Part shown: positions 40,650-49,152 of the stretch, in pieces
Numbering within the stretch: position 1 is the stretch's first letter
Layout of the letters: every line of letters starts with the position of its first letter
Assembly: GCA_016709665.1 (NCBI GenBank)
Contig: JADJMI010000018.1
Coordinates: 1-64,000, forward strand
Length of the DNA stretch: 64,000 nt
Origin: Betaproteobacteria bacterium
Lineage (GTDB): Bacteria > Pseudomonadota > Gammaproteobacteria > Burkholderiales > Usitatibacteraceae
Direction of reading: 5' to 3'
Notes under the pieces: generated by a model
Seen by the model: only the letters and a program-made list of their open reading frames with translations
Database searches by the model: none
Told to the model about the DNA's origin: nothing
Position numbers and translations under genes: made by a program

Positions 40650-40675
40650 GGGCGCCCGGTGGCGCCCCTTTTTTT
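40650..40675 (+). terminator. Intrinsic terminator
   Basis: Stem GGGCGCC (40650-40656), loop CGGT, stem GGCGCCC (40661-40667), then a C and seven T. It ends the 37266-40625 transcription unit, so the next propeller gene needs its own promoter. Confidence 0.88.
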
Positions 40676-40798
40676 GCCGATCCTGCGCGACCCGATGTCC
40701 GCCACGGACCGGCGACTGCGTGAAACGAGAGGGAAGCCTCGCGCCCGTTCCGGGCGCGGGGCGAACGCCCGTGCCCCCGGGATGAAAGGCCCGATGCC

Positions 40799-43700
40799 AT
40801 GACCGTACGCTGGATCCTTCGCCTGCTGCTGTCGTTGTCGATCGTCACGATGGCGATGGCGACGTCCTGTTCCTCGCAGGCGGCGGCGCTCGATGCCGTG
40901 CCCGACGCCGTGCTCGGCAAGCCGGACTTCGTGACGCCGGCCGGCGGCGCGGCGTCGTCGACGAACCTCTTGCGCCCCGGAGGGCTCGCCGAGGATCCGG
41001 TGTCCGGGGAGCTGTGGGTCGCGGATCCCGGGGCGAACCGCGTGCTGCGCTTCGCTTCCGCGAGGGCCTTCGCGAACGGCGAGGCCGCGAACGCGGTGCT
41101 GGGCCAGGCCGATTTTTCCGCGTCGGCGGCCAACCGGGGCGGCCCGGCCGCGGCCGGAACGCTCGCTCGTCCCTCGGCCCTCGCGGTGGACGCGGCCCGG
41201 CGCCTCTACGTCGCCGACACCGGCAATCACCGCGTGCTCGTCTTCGGGCCGCCCTATGCCGACGGCATGGCCGCGCGCGTGGTCGTGGGGCAGGACGATT
41301 TCGCCGGAGCCCTCGCCAACCGCGGCGCGCCCGCGCCGACGAGCGAGAGCCTCGCGGCGCCCCAGGGACTCGCGCTCGATCTCGTCGGCAACCTCTGGGT
41401 GGCGGATACCGGCAATGCGCGCGTCCTGCAGTTCTCGGGATACATCGAAGGCCAGAACCGTTCGCCCGACGGCGTCCTCGGGCAGCCGGGATTCACGACG
41501 GCGGCGGCGAACCTCACGGCGCGCGGCCTTTCCGCGCCGGTGGGCCTGGCGATCGACGGCGATTCCCACCTCTGGGTCGTGGATCGGGGCCACCACCGCG
41601 TCCTGAAATATCCGCCCACGCCGCTCCTCACGACGAACGCCGCGGCCGTGGGCGTGCTGTGCCAGGGCGACTTCGTCACGGCCGTGTCCGCGACATCGGC
41701 GACGGGGTGCCTCGCGCCGGCCGGCGTCGCCATCGACGGGGAAGGCCGCGTGCACGTGACCGATTCGGGCAACCATCGCGTGCTGCGGTTCGACGCGCCG
41801 GCCCCGGGCGCGGCGGCCGATGCGATCCTCGGGCAGGCGCTGCCGGGCGACGGGGCGTGCAACCGCGGCGCCATCGCCCCGACGGATCTTTCGCTTTGCG
41901 GGCCGTCGTCGCTGGGCGTGGACCGCCGCGGCAACCTGCTGGTCGCGGACGGCGGCAACGGGCGCCTGCTGCGCTACGACATTCCCGTGCGCCGCGCCCG
42001 GCCCGTGGCGCGCGCCACGAGCCCCGCCGCGCTGGCGAGGAACTCGCCGGGCGCCACGCTGACGGTCGACGGCGAACGGTTCACCGACGATGCGGTGGTC
42101 CTCTGGAATGGCCTGCCGCGGCCGACACGGTTCGTGTCGGCCCACCGCCTGCTGGCGGACCTGCCGGCCGCCGACGTGGCCGTGGCCGGGCCCCACGCGG
42201 CGCGCGTCGTCACGCCGGCGCCGGGGGGCGGCGAGAGCGCGGATGCGCTCGTCGTGGACACCTACGAGCGCGCGCCCTTCGACGCCGCGGCCGACGGCGT
42301 GCTGGGCCAGCCCGGTTTCGCGAGCGGCTTGGCGCTGAACCGCTCGGTCGGTGCCGGGCAGGTGGGCTTCTTCAACGCGTCGAGCCTGCATGACCTGATG
42401 CATTTCGTGACGATCGACCCGGTCACGGGGCGGGTCTTCGCGAACGACGCCTGGGCCGGCCGGGTGCTGTCGTGGCCGAACATCGCCGCGGTGCGCGACG
42501 CGCTCCCCGCGGACGTGGTGATCGGCAAGCCCGACGCCTTCGCGTCGCAATGCGACTTCCTCGCGCCCACGGCGAGCGAACTGTGCGACGCCGCGCAGGT
42601 GGCGATCGACGAGGCGGGCCGGCTCTACGTGGCGGAATCGATCCGCCATCGCGTGTTGCGCTTCGACCCGCCCTTCGCGACCGGGATGGCGGCCTCGCGC
42701 GTGTTCGGCCAGGCGGGCTCGTTCGCGACCGGCGAATCGAACCTCGGGGGACTGGGCCCGGCGAGCCTCGATTCGCCTTCCGGCCTCGCCGTTCACGGCC
42801 GGCGCCTGTTCATCCTGGACGGCGGAAACATGCGGATCCTCGTGTACGACGATCCCGATGCCCGGCTCGCCGCGGACGCCGTCATCGGCCAGGCGGATTT
42901 CGCGTCGGCCGGCTTCGCGCCGGCGAGCGCCACGCGCTTCCGGTCCCCGTACTCGGGGCTCGCCACCGATCGCGAGGGGCGCCTGTTCCTGGCGGATTCC
43001 CACGCGAACCGCGTGCTGCGCTTCTCGCCGCCGTTCGCGAACGACATGGCCGCGGACCTCGTCGTCGGCCAGGCGAACTTCACCGGCACGGGCGCCGGCC
43101 TGTCGGCCTCCCGGTTCGACTTTCCCTGGGCCGTCGCTCTCGACGAATCCGGCGCCCTCCTCGTGGCCGACCGGAACAACCATCGGGTGCTGCGCTTCCC
43201 GGCGCCGTTGTCGGACGCGATGGCCGCGACGGGCGTGCTCGGCCAGGCCGGGTTCGGCACGGGCGTGCCGTCCGCGACCTCGCGCACCAGCCTCCTGCAC
43301 CCCGTCGGCATCGCCGCCGACAAGCAAGGCAACGTGGTGGTGATCGACTCGGGACGCTCGCGCATCCTCGCCTACGACCGGCCCTTCGCGAGCGCCGCCG
43401 CGCCGGGCCGCCTCGTCAATCTATCGACGCGCATGTCGGTGCGTACCGGGGACGACGTGCTGATCGGCGGCTTCGTGATCGGCGGGACGCAGCCGAAGAA
43501 CGTCGTGCTGCGCGCGCGCGGGCCTTCGCTCGCCGGCGTGGGAGTCCCGAATGCCCTGCTGGATCCGGAGCTGCGGCTTTTCTCCGGGCAGACCGTGATC
43601 GCCGCGAACGACACCTGGAGCGCCGCGCCGAACGCGGCCGCGATCGAGCTGGGCGGCTTCGCGCCGAACCACTCGCATGAAGCGGCGATCCTCGCGAGGC

Positions 43701-44170
43701 TCGCCCCGGGCGCCTACACCGCGATCGTGTCGGGCGTGGGCGGCACGACGGGCGTGGGACTCGTCGAGGTGTTCGAGGTGGACGTTCCCGCCTCGCCGCT
43801 CGCCAACATCGCCACGCGCGGAAACGTCCGGACGGGAAGCGACGTGATGATCGCCGGCTTCATCATCCAGGGGGAGACGCCGCAGACCGTCGTGATCCGC
43901 GCGCGCGGCCCCTCGCTCGCGCCCTTCGGCTTCGCCGAGGTCCTCGCCGATCCCGTCCTGCAACTCTTCTCGGGCGCGACGCCGATCGCCACGAACGACG
44001 ACTGGTCGCTCGCGGCCGATGCGCCGGCCATCCTGGCGAGCGGCTTCGCGCCGGCCCACGCGCGGGAAGCCGCCATCCTCGTCACCCTCAACCCCGGCGC
44101 CTACACCGCCATCGTCTCGGGCGCCGGCGGTACCACCGGCATCGGGTTGGTGGAAGTGTTCGCGCGCTAA
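40799..44170 (+). CDS. Double NHL-propeller/TIG surface protein with tail A/B pair
   Basis: The protein has 1123 residues and is intact. The signal peptide is MTVRWILRLLLSLSIVTMAM, with AAAGG upstream. Propeller 1 begins DAVPDAVLGKPDFVTP. The TIG domain is RATSPAALARNSPGATLTVDG-like, with VLWNGLPRPTRFVSAHRL. Propeller 2 begins DGVLGQPGFASG. Tail A (RMSVRTGDDVLIGGFVIGG) and tail B (RGNVRTGSDVMIAGFIIQG) end the protein with VEVFAR. It shares the whole architecture with the three genes before it but is the most divergent in tail A. It sits after a strong terminator and is the last tail-bearing gene in the window. Confidence 0.88.
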   Translation: MTVRWILRLLLSLSIVTMAMATSCSSQAAALDAVPDAVLGKPDFVTPAGGAASSTNLLRPGGLAEDPVSGELWVADPGANRVLRFASARAFANGEAANAVLGQADFSASAANRGGPAAAGTLARPSALAVDAARRLYVADTGNHRVLVFGPPYADGMAARVVVGQDDFAGALANRGAPAPTSESLAAPQGLALDLVGNLWVADTGNARVLQFSGYIEGQNRSPDGVLGQPGFTTAAANLTARGLSAPVGLAIDGDSHLWVVDRGHHRVLKYPPTPLLTTNAAAVGVLCQGDFVTAVSATSATGCLAPAGVAIDGEGRVHVTDSGNHRVLRFDAPAPGAAADAILGQALPGDGACNRGAIAPTDLSLCGPSSLGVDRRGNLLVADGGNGRLLRYDIPVRRARPVARATSPAALARNSPGATLTVDGERFTDDAVVLWNGLPRPTRFVSAHRLLADLPAADVAVAGPHAARVVTPAPGGGESADALVVDTYERAPFDAAADGVLGQPGFASGLALNRSVGAGQVGFFNASSLHDLMHFVTIDPVTGRVFANDAWAGRVLSWPNIAAVRDALPADVVIGKPDAFASQCDFLAPTASELCDAAQVAIDEAGRLYVAESIRHRVLRFDPPFATGMAASRVFGQAGSFATGESNLGGLGPASLDSPSGLAVHGRRLFILDGGNMRILVYDDPDARLAADAVIGQADFASAGFAPASATRFRSPYSGLATDREGRLFLADSHANRVLRFSPPFANDMAADLVVGQANFTGTGAGLSASRFDFPWAVALDESGALLVADRNNHRVLRFPAPLSDAMAATGVLGQAGFGTGVPSATSRTSLLHPVGIAADKQGNVVVIDSGRSRILAYDRPFASAAAPGRLVNLSTRMSVRTGDDVLIGGFVIGGTQPKNVVLRARGPSLAGVGVPNALLDPELRLFSGQTVIAANDTWSAAPNAAAIELGGFAPNHSHEAAILARLAPGAYTAIVSGVGGTTGVGLVEVFEVDVPASPLANIATRGNVRTGSDVMIAGFIIQGETPQTVVIRARGPSLAPFGFAEVLADPVLQLFSGATPIATNDDWSLAADAPAILASGFAPAHAREAAILVTLNPGAYTAIVSGAGGTTGIGLVEVFAR

Positions 44171-44185
44171 CCCCGGAACAGCCCC

Positions 44186-44344
44186 ATGGACGATTTCGCC
44201 TGCTTCCTTCGCGCCTGCCTTGTCGTGCTCTCGACGGGCCTCTCGGCGCCGACCTTTCCCGCCGAACCCGGCACGGGGCCCGACGCAGGCCTGCCGGGCG
44301 GCGCGCGCACGTGCGATGTCCGGAATCCGCAGGCGGACGCGTGA
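44186..44344 (+). CDS. Possible small exported peptide
   Basis: A 52-codon frame starts 15 bases after the previous stop and has CCGGAAC upstream. The first 25 residues are moderately hydrophobic (ACFLRACLVVLSTGLSAP), resembling a weak signal peptide; the rest is Gly/Pro-rich with one cysteine. No family is recognised. It could equally be chance in GC-rich DNA, so it is listed with low confidence. Confidence 0.35.
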   Translation: MDDFACFLRACLVVLSTGLSAPTFPAEPGTGPDAGLPGGARTCDVRNPQADA

Positions 44345-44367
44345 GACCGGATGAAAGGAGATTTCCC

Positions 44368-45285
44368 ATGGCATCGATTCCCCAGTTACGCGGTATCCCG
44401 CCCCGCCCGCGACTCGCCCTCGCGGTGGGCAGCGGCGGCGTGCGCAGCGCCGCGGCACTCGGGCTCGCCGAGGTGCTCGCCGAGTCCGGGCTGCGTCCCG
44501 AGGCGATCGCCGGATGCGGCTCCGGCGCGCTCGTCGCCGCGGCGATCGCGCTCGGGTTCGAGCGCGACAGGTCCCTGGCGCTCGCGGCTAGCGCCTGGTC
44601 GGCCCGGATCGCGCGCAGGACGCATTGGCGGTCGTGGTGGCAGCTCGTCGCGCCCCGCCTCGCGGGCTTCGACGAGGACTTCGCGCTGCGCGACGACCGG
44701 CTGCTGCTCGGCGAACTCGGCAAGGCCTTCGGCGGCAAGCGCCTCGAGGAACTGCCGATCCCGCTGCGCGTCGCGGCCACCGATGCCGCGACGGGGCGCG
44801 CCGTGGCGATCCGCCAGGGCTCGGTGGTGAACGCGCTCCGCGCGAGCGCGGCGACGCCGCTGCTGCATCGCGGCGCCGACGTCGAAGGGCGGCGCCTGGT
44901 CGACGGCGCCCTGAGCGATCCGCTCGCCCTCGGTGCCCTCGACGACGCGCCGGTGGTGATCGCGATGGGCTTCACCGGCATCGTGCCGCGCTGCATCGAC
45001 GGGCCCTCGCAGCTCGTCGGGCAGGCCGCGACGACGGTCGTGAACAACCTGCTGCTCGCGAAGCTCGAGGCGGCGCGCGCGTCGGGGCGGTGCATCGTCT
45101 ACCTCGAACCGCGCTTCGACCGGCACGTCGGCCGCTGGGAGACCTCGGCCCTCGCGGAGATGCACGAGATCGGCCGCGAAATGGCGCGCGGGCGCGTGGG
45201 CGAGATCCGCCGGCTCGTCGAAGGCGCGGTCTCGATGGCCACGCAGCCCTCCCGCTTCCCCTTCCCGCCGAGAATCCACCTGTGA
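44368..45285 (+). CDS. Patatin-like phospholipase family protein with altered nucleophile motif
   Basis: The protein has 305 residues. The ATG at 44368 follows a perfect AAAGGAG. The patatin fold is indicated by the oxyanion loop GSGGVRSAAALG (residues 21-32) and VDGALSDPL with the DGA dyad aspartate at 179. In place of the usual GTSAG elbow the protein has GCGSG at 49-53. Aligned on the flanking IAG..GALVAAAIALG, the catalytic serine position is glycine and a serine sits one place later. It may be inactive or use a shifted serine. No signal peptide is seen. Its stop overlaps the GTG of the next gene (GTGA), so the two are co-translated. Confidence 0.83.
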   Translation: MASIPQLRGIPPRPRLALAVGSGGVRSAAALGLAEVLAESGLRPEAIAGCGSGALVAAAIALGFERDRSLALAASAWSARIARRTHWRSWWQLVAPRLAGFDEDFALRDDRLLLGELGKAFGGKRLEELPIPLRVAATDAATGRAVAIRQGSVVNALRASAATPLLHRGADVEGRRLVDGALSDPLALGALDDAPVVIAMGFTGIVPRCIDGPSQLVGQAATTVVNNLLLAKLEAARASGRCIVYLEPRFDRHVGRWETSALAEMHEIGREMARGRVGEIRRLVEGAVSMATQPSRFPFPPRIHL

Positions 45286-46232
45286 ACACCCTCATCTCGC
45301 CGTCGGAGCCGCTGGGCTCGCCGTCGCGTTACGCCCGCTGCATCGAGCTGTCGCAACGCATCCGCTGGGACATCGACCGGGACGTGCTGCGCGGCCGCCG
45401 CCTCGACCTTTCCCGGGACTTCCTGCCCGAGGGGCTCGCGCGCACGGCCGGGCTCGCCTTTCTCGCCAGCGACGAGCGGCGCCTGCTCACCCAGGTGCAG
45501 GGCCGCACCTACGCCAACATGTTCGCCCTGGTGGAGCGGTTCATCGGCGCGAAGATGCTCCAGCTCGCGTCGAACCATGCGCTGGGCGACCAGGTGGCCA
45601 CGGAGGCGCTCGTGCGCTTCACCGAGGAGGAACTCAAGCACCAGGCGCTTTTCCGGCGCGTGGAGGCGCTCGCGGCCGATTGCATGATCGACGGCTATCG
45701 CTTCGTCGCCGATCCCGACGAGGTCGCGCGCTCGGTGCTCGGGGCGTCCGCCTGGGCCGTGCTCGCGCTCACCTGCCACATCGAGCTCTTCACGCAGGCG
45801 CACTACCGCGAGTCGCTCGAAGGGGACGAGAACCTCTCGCCGCTCTTCAAGGACGTCTTCCTCTACCACTGGCGCGAGGAGTCGCAGCACGCGATCCTGG
45901 ACGAGCTGGAATGGCGGCGCGAGGATGCCCGGCTGGACCAGGCCGGGCGCGACCGGGCCGTCGACGAGCTGATCGCGCTCGTGGGGGCGGTGGACGCGAT
46001 CCTCGCGCGGCAGGCCGCGGCCGATGCGGATTATTTCCAGATCGCCTGCGCGCGCGTCTTCCCGGCCGCGGAGCGCTCGAGCCTCGCCGGCGCGATCCTG
46101 GCCGCCTACCGCGGGCAGTACATCGTCTCGGGGTTCCGCGAGCCGCGCTTCCGCAAGATCCTGCGCTCGCTCGTCACCGGCCACCAGCAGAGGCGCATCG
46201 AGTCGGCGCTCTCCCCGATCATGGACTTCTAG
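45282..46232 (+). CDS. Ferritin-like diiron protein of unknown function
   Basis: The protein has 316 residues and starts at the GTG overlapping the patatin stop. It is all-helical, with a full set of diiron ligands: E85, E117-x-x-H120 (EEELKHQALF), E168 (CHIELFTQ) and E200-x-x-H203 (WREESQHAILDELEW). Two ExxH motifs plus two single glutamates are the hallmark of carboxylate-bridged diiron proteins in the ferritin-like superfamily. The subfamily is not recognised; oxygenase or peroxide-handling roles are possible. The coupling to a patatin-like gene suggests action on lipids or acyl groups, as inference. It converges with the next gene, with a four-base overlap of the ends. Confidence 0.78.
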   Translation: MNTLISPSEPLGSPSRYARCIELSQRIRWDIDRDVLRGRRLDLSRDFLPEGLARTAGLAFLASDERRLLTQVQGRTYANMFALVERFIGAKMLQLASNHALGDQVATEALVRFTEEELKHQALFRRVEALAADCMIDGYRFVADPDEVARSVLGASAWAVLALTCHIELFTQAHYRESLEGDENLSPLFKDVFLYHWREESQHAILDELEWRREDARLDQAGRDRAVDELIALVGAVDAILARQAAADADYFQIACARVFPAAERSSLAGAILAAYRGQYIVSGFREPRFRKILRSLVTGHQQRRIESALSPIMDF

Positions 46233-46801
46233 GCGCCGGCCTCGCCCTCCCACCGCGCCGCGAACTCCGCCTCCGTGTACCGCGGCGTGATGTGCTGCGG
46301 GCAGTTCCAGTCGAAGGCTTCGACCGCGATCACCACGGCCCGCTCGACGTGCGCGCGGTACGACGGGTCCTCCAGCTTCGCGACGAGGGCCGGGTCGTCG
46401 GCCGCATCCACGAGGCGGGCACGCCCGAGGATCTTCAGGCGCCGGCGGTTCGCATAGTCCATGAGGATGAGCGAGATGCGCCCGTCGCCCGCGAGGTTGC
46501 CCGCGCTGATGTACTGCATGTTCCCGCGGAAGTCGGCGTAGGCGATCGTGCGTTCGTCCAGCACGCGCAGGAAGCCCGCGGGACCGCCGCGGAACTGCAC
46601 GTAGGGCCAGCCGGTTTCGCTCACCGTGGCCTGGTAGAAGCCGTCGCGTTCGGCGATGAACTCGGCTTCGGCCTCGGTGAGGATCGTGCCGCGCTCGTCG
46701 ACGGGATCGTCCGGGCGCGGGGCGCGCGTGCGGACGCCGCGGCTTTCCTGGAAGGCGCGCACGGCGGGGGTGAAGGCGATCTTGCCGAAAGGGCGGGGCA
46801 T
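46229..46801 (-). CDS. Pyridoxamine 5'-phosphate oxidase-family flavoprotein
   Basis: The protein has 190 residues and the typical split-barrel FMN-binding sequence: ERDGFYQATVSETGWPYVQFRGGPAGFLRVLD, FRGNMQYISAGNLAGDGRISLILMDY and RRRLKILGRARLVDA. The C-terminal segment NCPQHITPRYTEAEF matches the broad PNPOx-like family of unknown redox function rather than true PdxH. It is probably cytoplasmic and binds FMN. The AhpD-like gene lies 55 bases upstream on the same strand, so a small redox operon is likely. Confidence 0.88.
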   Translation of the reverse strand: MPRPFGKIAFTPAVRAFQESRGVRTRAPRPDDPVDERGTILTEAEAEFIAERDGFYQATVSETGWPYVQFRGGPAGFLRVLDERTIAYADFRGNMQYISAGNLAGDGRISLILMDYANRRRLKILGRARLVDAADDPALVAKLEDPSYRAHVERAVVIAVEAFDWNCPQHITPRYTEAEFAARWEGEAGA

Positions 46802-46856
46802 GGCGGTCTCCTGGGGGGGGCGCGGGGCCGGCGCCGGGCCGGTCCCGCGGGGTGGG

Positions 46857-47417
46857 TCAGGCCGCGGCCTTCGCCGGGGTGTGGAGCAGCGCGACCTTCG
46901 GGAAGTCGATGTCGACCCGAACGGCCTTGCCGAGGATGTTGGTGAACACGTTGAGCGCCACGACGGCGATCACCTCGACGATCTCGGCGTCCGTGAGGCC
47001 GGCACGGCGCGCGGCGTCGAATTCGGTCGTGGTGATCTCGCCCAGGTTGTCGTTGAGCGTCTTGGCGAAGGCGACCGTCGCGGCGGCGCGCGTCTCGCCC
47101 GACGAACCGCGGCGGTTGAGCGCCATCTCGTCGTTCGTGAGGCCTGCGTGCCGGCCGATGGCGGTGTGCGCGGAGACGCAGTACTCGCAGGCGTTGCCTT
47201 CGGCGACGGCGAGGGCGATGCGTTCCTGCGTGGCCTTGTCGAGCGAGAAGCCGGCGGCCGCGCCGTACAGGCCGAGGAAGCCCTCGAGCGCCTTGGGCGA
47301 GTTCGCGAGGACGCGGATGAAGTTGGGCGTGACGCCCAGTTGCGCTTGCACGGCGTCGAGCAGGGCCTTGGCGGGCGCGGGGGCGGTCTTCGGATCGAGG
47401 GCGGGGAGGCGGGACAT
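46857..47417 (-). CDS. Carboxymuconolactone decarboxylase / AhpD-like family protein
   Basis: The protein has 186 residues. The AhpD-like redox motif is present as GNACEYCVSAHTAIGR (Cys-x-x-Cys with histidine four residues later). The helical core LDAVQAQLGVTPNFIRVLANSPKAL is typical of peroxidase-related proteins in this family. It probably reduces peroxides or alkyl hydroperoxides with a thiol partner. It is divergent from a LysR-type regulator across a 125-base gap, a standard regulator-target layout. Confidence 0.9.
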   Translation of the reverse strand: MSRLPALDPKTAPAPAKALLDAVQAQLGVTPNFIRVLANSPKALEGFLGLYGAAAGFSLDKATQERIALAVAEGNACEYCVSAHTAIGRHAGLTNDEMALNRRGSSGETRAAATVAFAKTLNDNLGEITTTEFDAARRAGLTDAEIVEVIAVVALNVFTNILGKAVRVDIDFPKVALLHTPAKAAA

Positions 47418-47542
47418 GGCGGCTTTCCTTTCGGGTCGGGGTTGTCGGAAGTGACGGTGCCCATGGTGATTGCTTCCGCCTTCCGGGATAAATGCCCTGA
47501 ATCGATCTGGATAGCTGCGAAAAATGGAGTAATCTCGCCGCC
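47418..47542. promoter_or_regulatory. Divergent control region between AhpD-like and LysR genes
   Basis: A 125-base intergenic region, visibly AT-richer than its surroundings, holds the start regions of both divergent genes. An imperfect dyad (GGGATAAATGCCC, near 47488) could be a LysR site. No confident -35/-10 pair was found. Confidence 0.4.
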
Positions 47543-48451
47543 ATGGACAAGCTGCGGGCCATGGACACGTTCGTGCGCATCGTCGAGGGCGGCAGCCTCA
47601 CGGCGGCGGCGGACGCCCTCCACACGTCGCTGCCGTCGGTCGTGCGGCAACTGGCGGCGCTCGAGGCCGCGCTCGACGTGCGCCTGCTCAACCGCACCAC
47701 GCGGCGCCTCGCGCTCACCGACGAGGGGCGCGAATACTACGAGCACGCGAAGCGGCTGCTCGCCGACGTCGAGGATGCCGAGGCGGCGCTCTCGGCCCGT
47801 CGCGCGGAGCCGCGCGGCCGGCTGCGTGTCACGGCGTCGGTGCTCTTCGGCCGCCTGCACGTGGCGCCCGCGCTCAACGCGTTCTGCGCGAGACATCCGG
47901 CCGTGCACGCGGAGCTCATCCTCCTCGACCGCCCCGTGGACCTGCTCGAGGAGGGCCTCGACGTCGCCGTGCGCATCGCCGCGATGCCGGATTCCTCGCT
48001 CGTCGCGGTGCCCGTGGGCGCGACGCGGCGGGTGGTGTGCGCGAGCCCGGCATACCTCAAGCGCCACGGCCGGCCCGCGTCGCCCGAGGCGCTGGCCGGA
48101 CACCGCTGCGTGGGCTTTCGCGGGCTCGCCCCGGACCACGAGTGGCTCTTCGCGGACGGCCCGCGCGTCCGCCGCGTGAAGGTGGAGCCGGCGATCGCCT
48201 CCAACCAGGTCGACGTCGCGCTCGCCGCGTGCACCGACGGGCTGGGCCTGGGGCAGTTCCTCTGCTACCAGGTGAGCGCGGCGATCGCCGCGGGGGCGCT
48301 CGTGCGCGTGCTGGCGGCGCACGAACCGCCGGCGGTGCCGGTCCAGGTCATCTACCCGGGCACGCGCCGGATGTCGGCCAACGTGCGGGCGTGGGTGGAT
48401 TGGCTCGCGCCGAGGTTGCGCAAGTCGCTCGCCGCCGGTTCGGTACAGTGA
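47543..48451 (+). CDS. LysR-family transcriptional regulator
   Basis: The protein has 302 residues, normal length. The N-terminal winged helix-turn-helix is clear: MDKLRAMDTFVRIVEGGSL, AAADALHTSLPSVVRQLAAL and LLNRTTRRLALTDEG. The substrate-binding domain continues with RGRLRVTASVLFGRLHVAP and ends near the C-terminus. It most resembles the CrgA/AaeR-type subgroup. It probably controls the divergent AhpD-like/PNPOx pair and perhaps itself; the inducer is unknown. Confidence 0.93.
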   Translation: MDKLRAMDTFVRIVEGGSLTAAADALHTSLPSVVRQLAALEAALDVRLLNRTTRRLALTDEGREYYEHAKRLLADVEDAEAALSARRAEPRGRLRVTASVLFGRLHVAPALNAFCARHPAVHAELILLDRPVDLLEEGLDVAVRIAAMPDSSLVAVPVGATRRVVCASPAYLKRHGRPASPEALAGHRCVGFRGLAPDHEWLFADGPRVRRVKVEPAIASNQVDVALAACTDGLGLGQFLCYQVSAAIAAGALVRVLAAHEPPAVPVQVIYPGTRRMSANVRAWVDWLAPRLRKSLAAGSVQ

Positions 48452-48481
48452 CGCGGACGCCACCCCGACCCGGAGCCCGCC

Positions 48482-48958
48482 ATGCCCCCCGAAGCCCCCC
48501 GCCCGCCGTTGCCCCCGTTCACGCGCGAGACCGCCATCCGGAAGGTGCGGATGGCCGAGGACGCCTGGAACACGAAGGACCCCGTCCGCGTCTCGATGGC
48601 CTACACGCCCGACACCCGCTGGCGCAATCGCGCGGAGTTTCCCGTCGGACGCGAGCGGGTCGTCGAGTTCCTGACGCGCAAGTGGGCGAGGGAACTCGAC
48701 TACCGCCTCATCAAGGAGCTGTGGGCCGTCGAGGGCAACCGCATCGCCGTGCGCTTCGCCTACGAGTGGCACGACGATTCCGGCCAGTGGTACCGCTCCT
48801 ACGGCAACGAGAACTGGGAGTTCGACGAAGCCGGCTACATGGCGAAGCGATTCGCCAGCATCAACGACAAGCCCATCGCCGAGAGCGAGCGCAAGTACTT
48901 CTGGCCGGCCGGACGGCGTCCCGACGACCATCCCGGCCTATCCGACCTCGGCTTGTGA
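48482..48958 (+). CDS. DUF1348 / nuclear transport factor 2-like protein
   Basis: The protein has 158 residues and nearly the full family consensus: AWNTKDPVRVSMAYTPDTRW, FPVGRERVVEFLTRKW, YRLIKELWAVEGNRIAVRF and YGNENWEFDEAGYMAKRFAS. The fold is SnoaL/NTF2-like, a small alpha-beta cone with a pocket. No enzyme activity is established for the family. It starts 30 bases after the LysR gene and may be co-transcribed with it. No signal peptide is seen. Confidence 0.9.
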   Translation: MPPEAPRPPLPPFTRETAIRKVRMAEDAWNTKDPVRVSMAYTPDTRWRNRAEFPVGRERVVEFLTRKWARELDYRLIKELWAVEGNRIAVRFAYEWHDDSGQWYRSYGNENWEFDEAGYMAKRFASINDKPIAESERKYFWPAGRRPDDHPGLSDLGL

Positions 48959-48987
48959 CCGGCGCTATCAGGCATCGAAAGTCCGGC

Positions 48988-49016
48988 TTGACAGTTTGTG
49001 CGCTGCACCATAACTT
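48988..49016 (+). promoter_or_regulatory. Sigma-70-type promoter
   Basis: TTGACA at 48988-48993, a 17-base spacer, then TAACTT at 49011-49016. Transcription would begin near 49023 and give the following reductase gene a leader of about 180 bases. Confidence 0.65.
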
Positions 49017-49152
49017 GATGCTTTAGCGTACGCAGTCCTTCCGCGGCATCGGGGCCATCCGCCCCCCGCCGACGGCCCCGCCCCACCCAGGCGGCGAGAG
49101 ACACCGGCGGCAGCTACTCCGCCCGACGCCCATGACCACAGTCTCGGATCCT

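Noticed and set aside
3010..43327. Very long open frames on the opposite strand of the secreted-protein genes
   Set aside because: They are arginine-rich or alanine-rich shadows of GC-rich coding DNA, without motifs, ribosome sites or family features.
28776..44347. GCGTGRRAC motif before 28825, 37266, 40799 and 44368 as a possible ECF promoter
   Set aside because: About four such 9-mers are expected by chance in 64 kb of this composition, spacing to the start codons varies, and no matching -10 element recurs.
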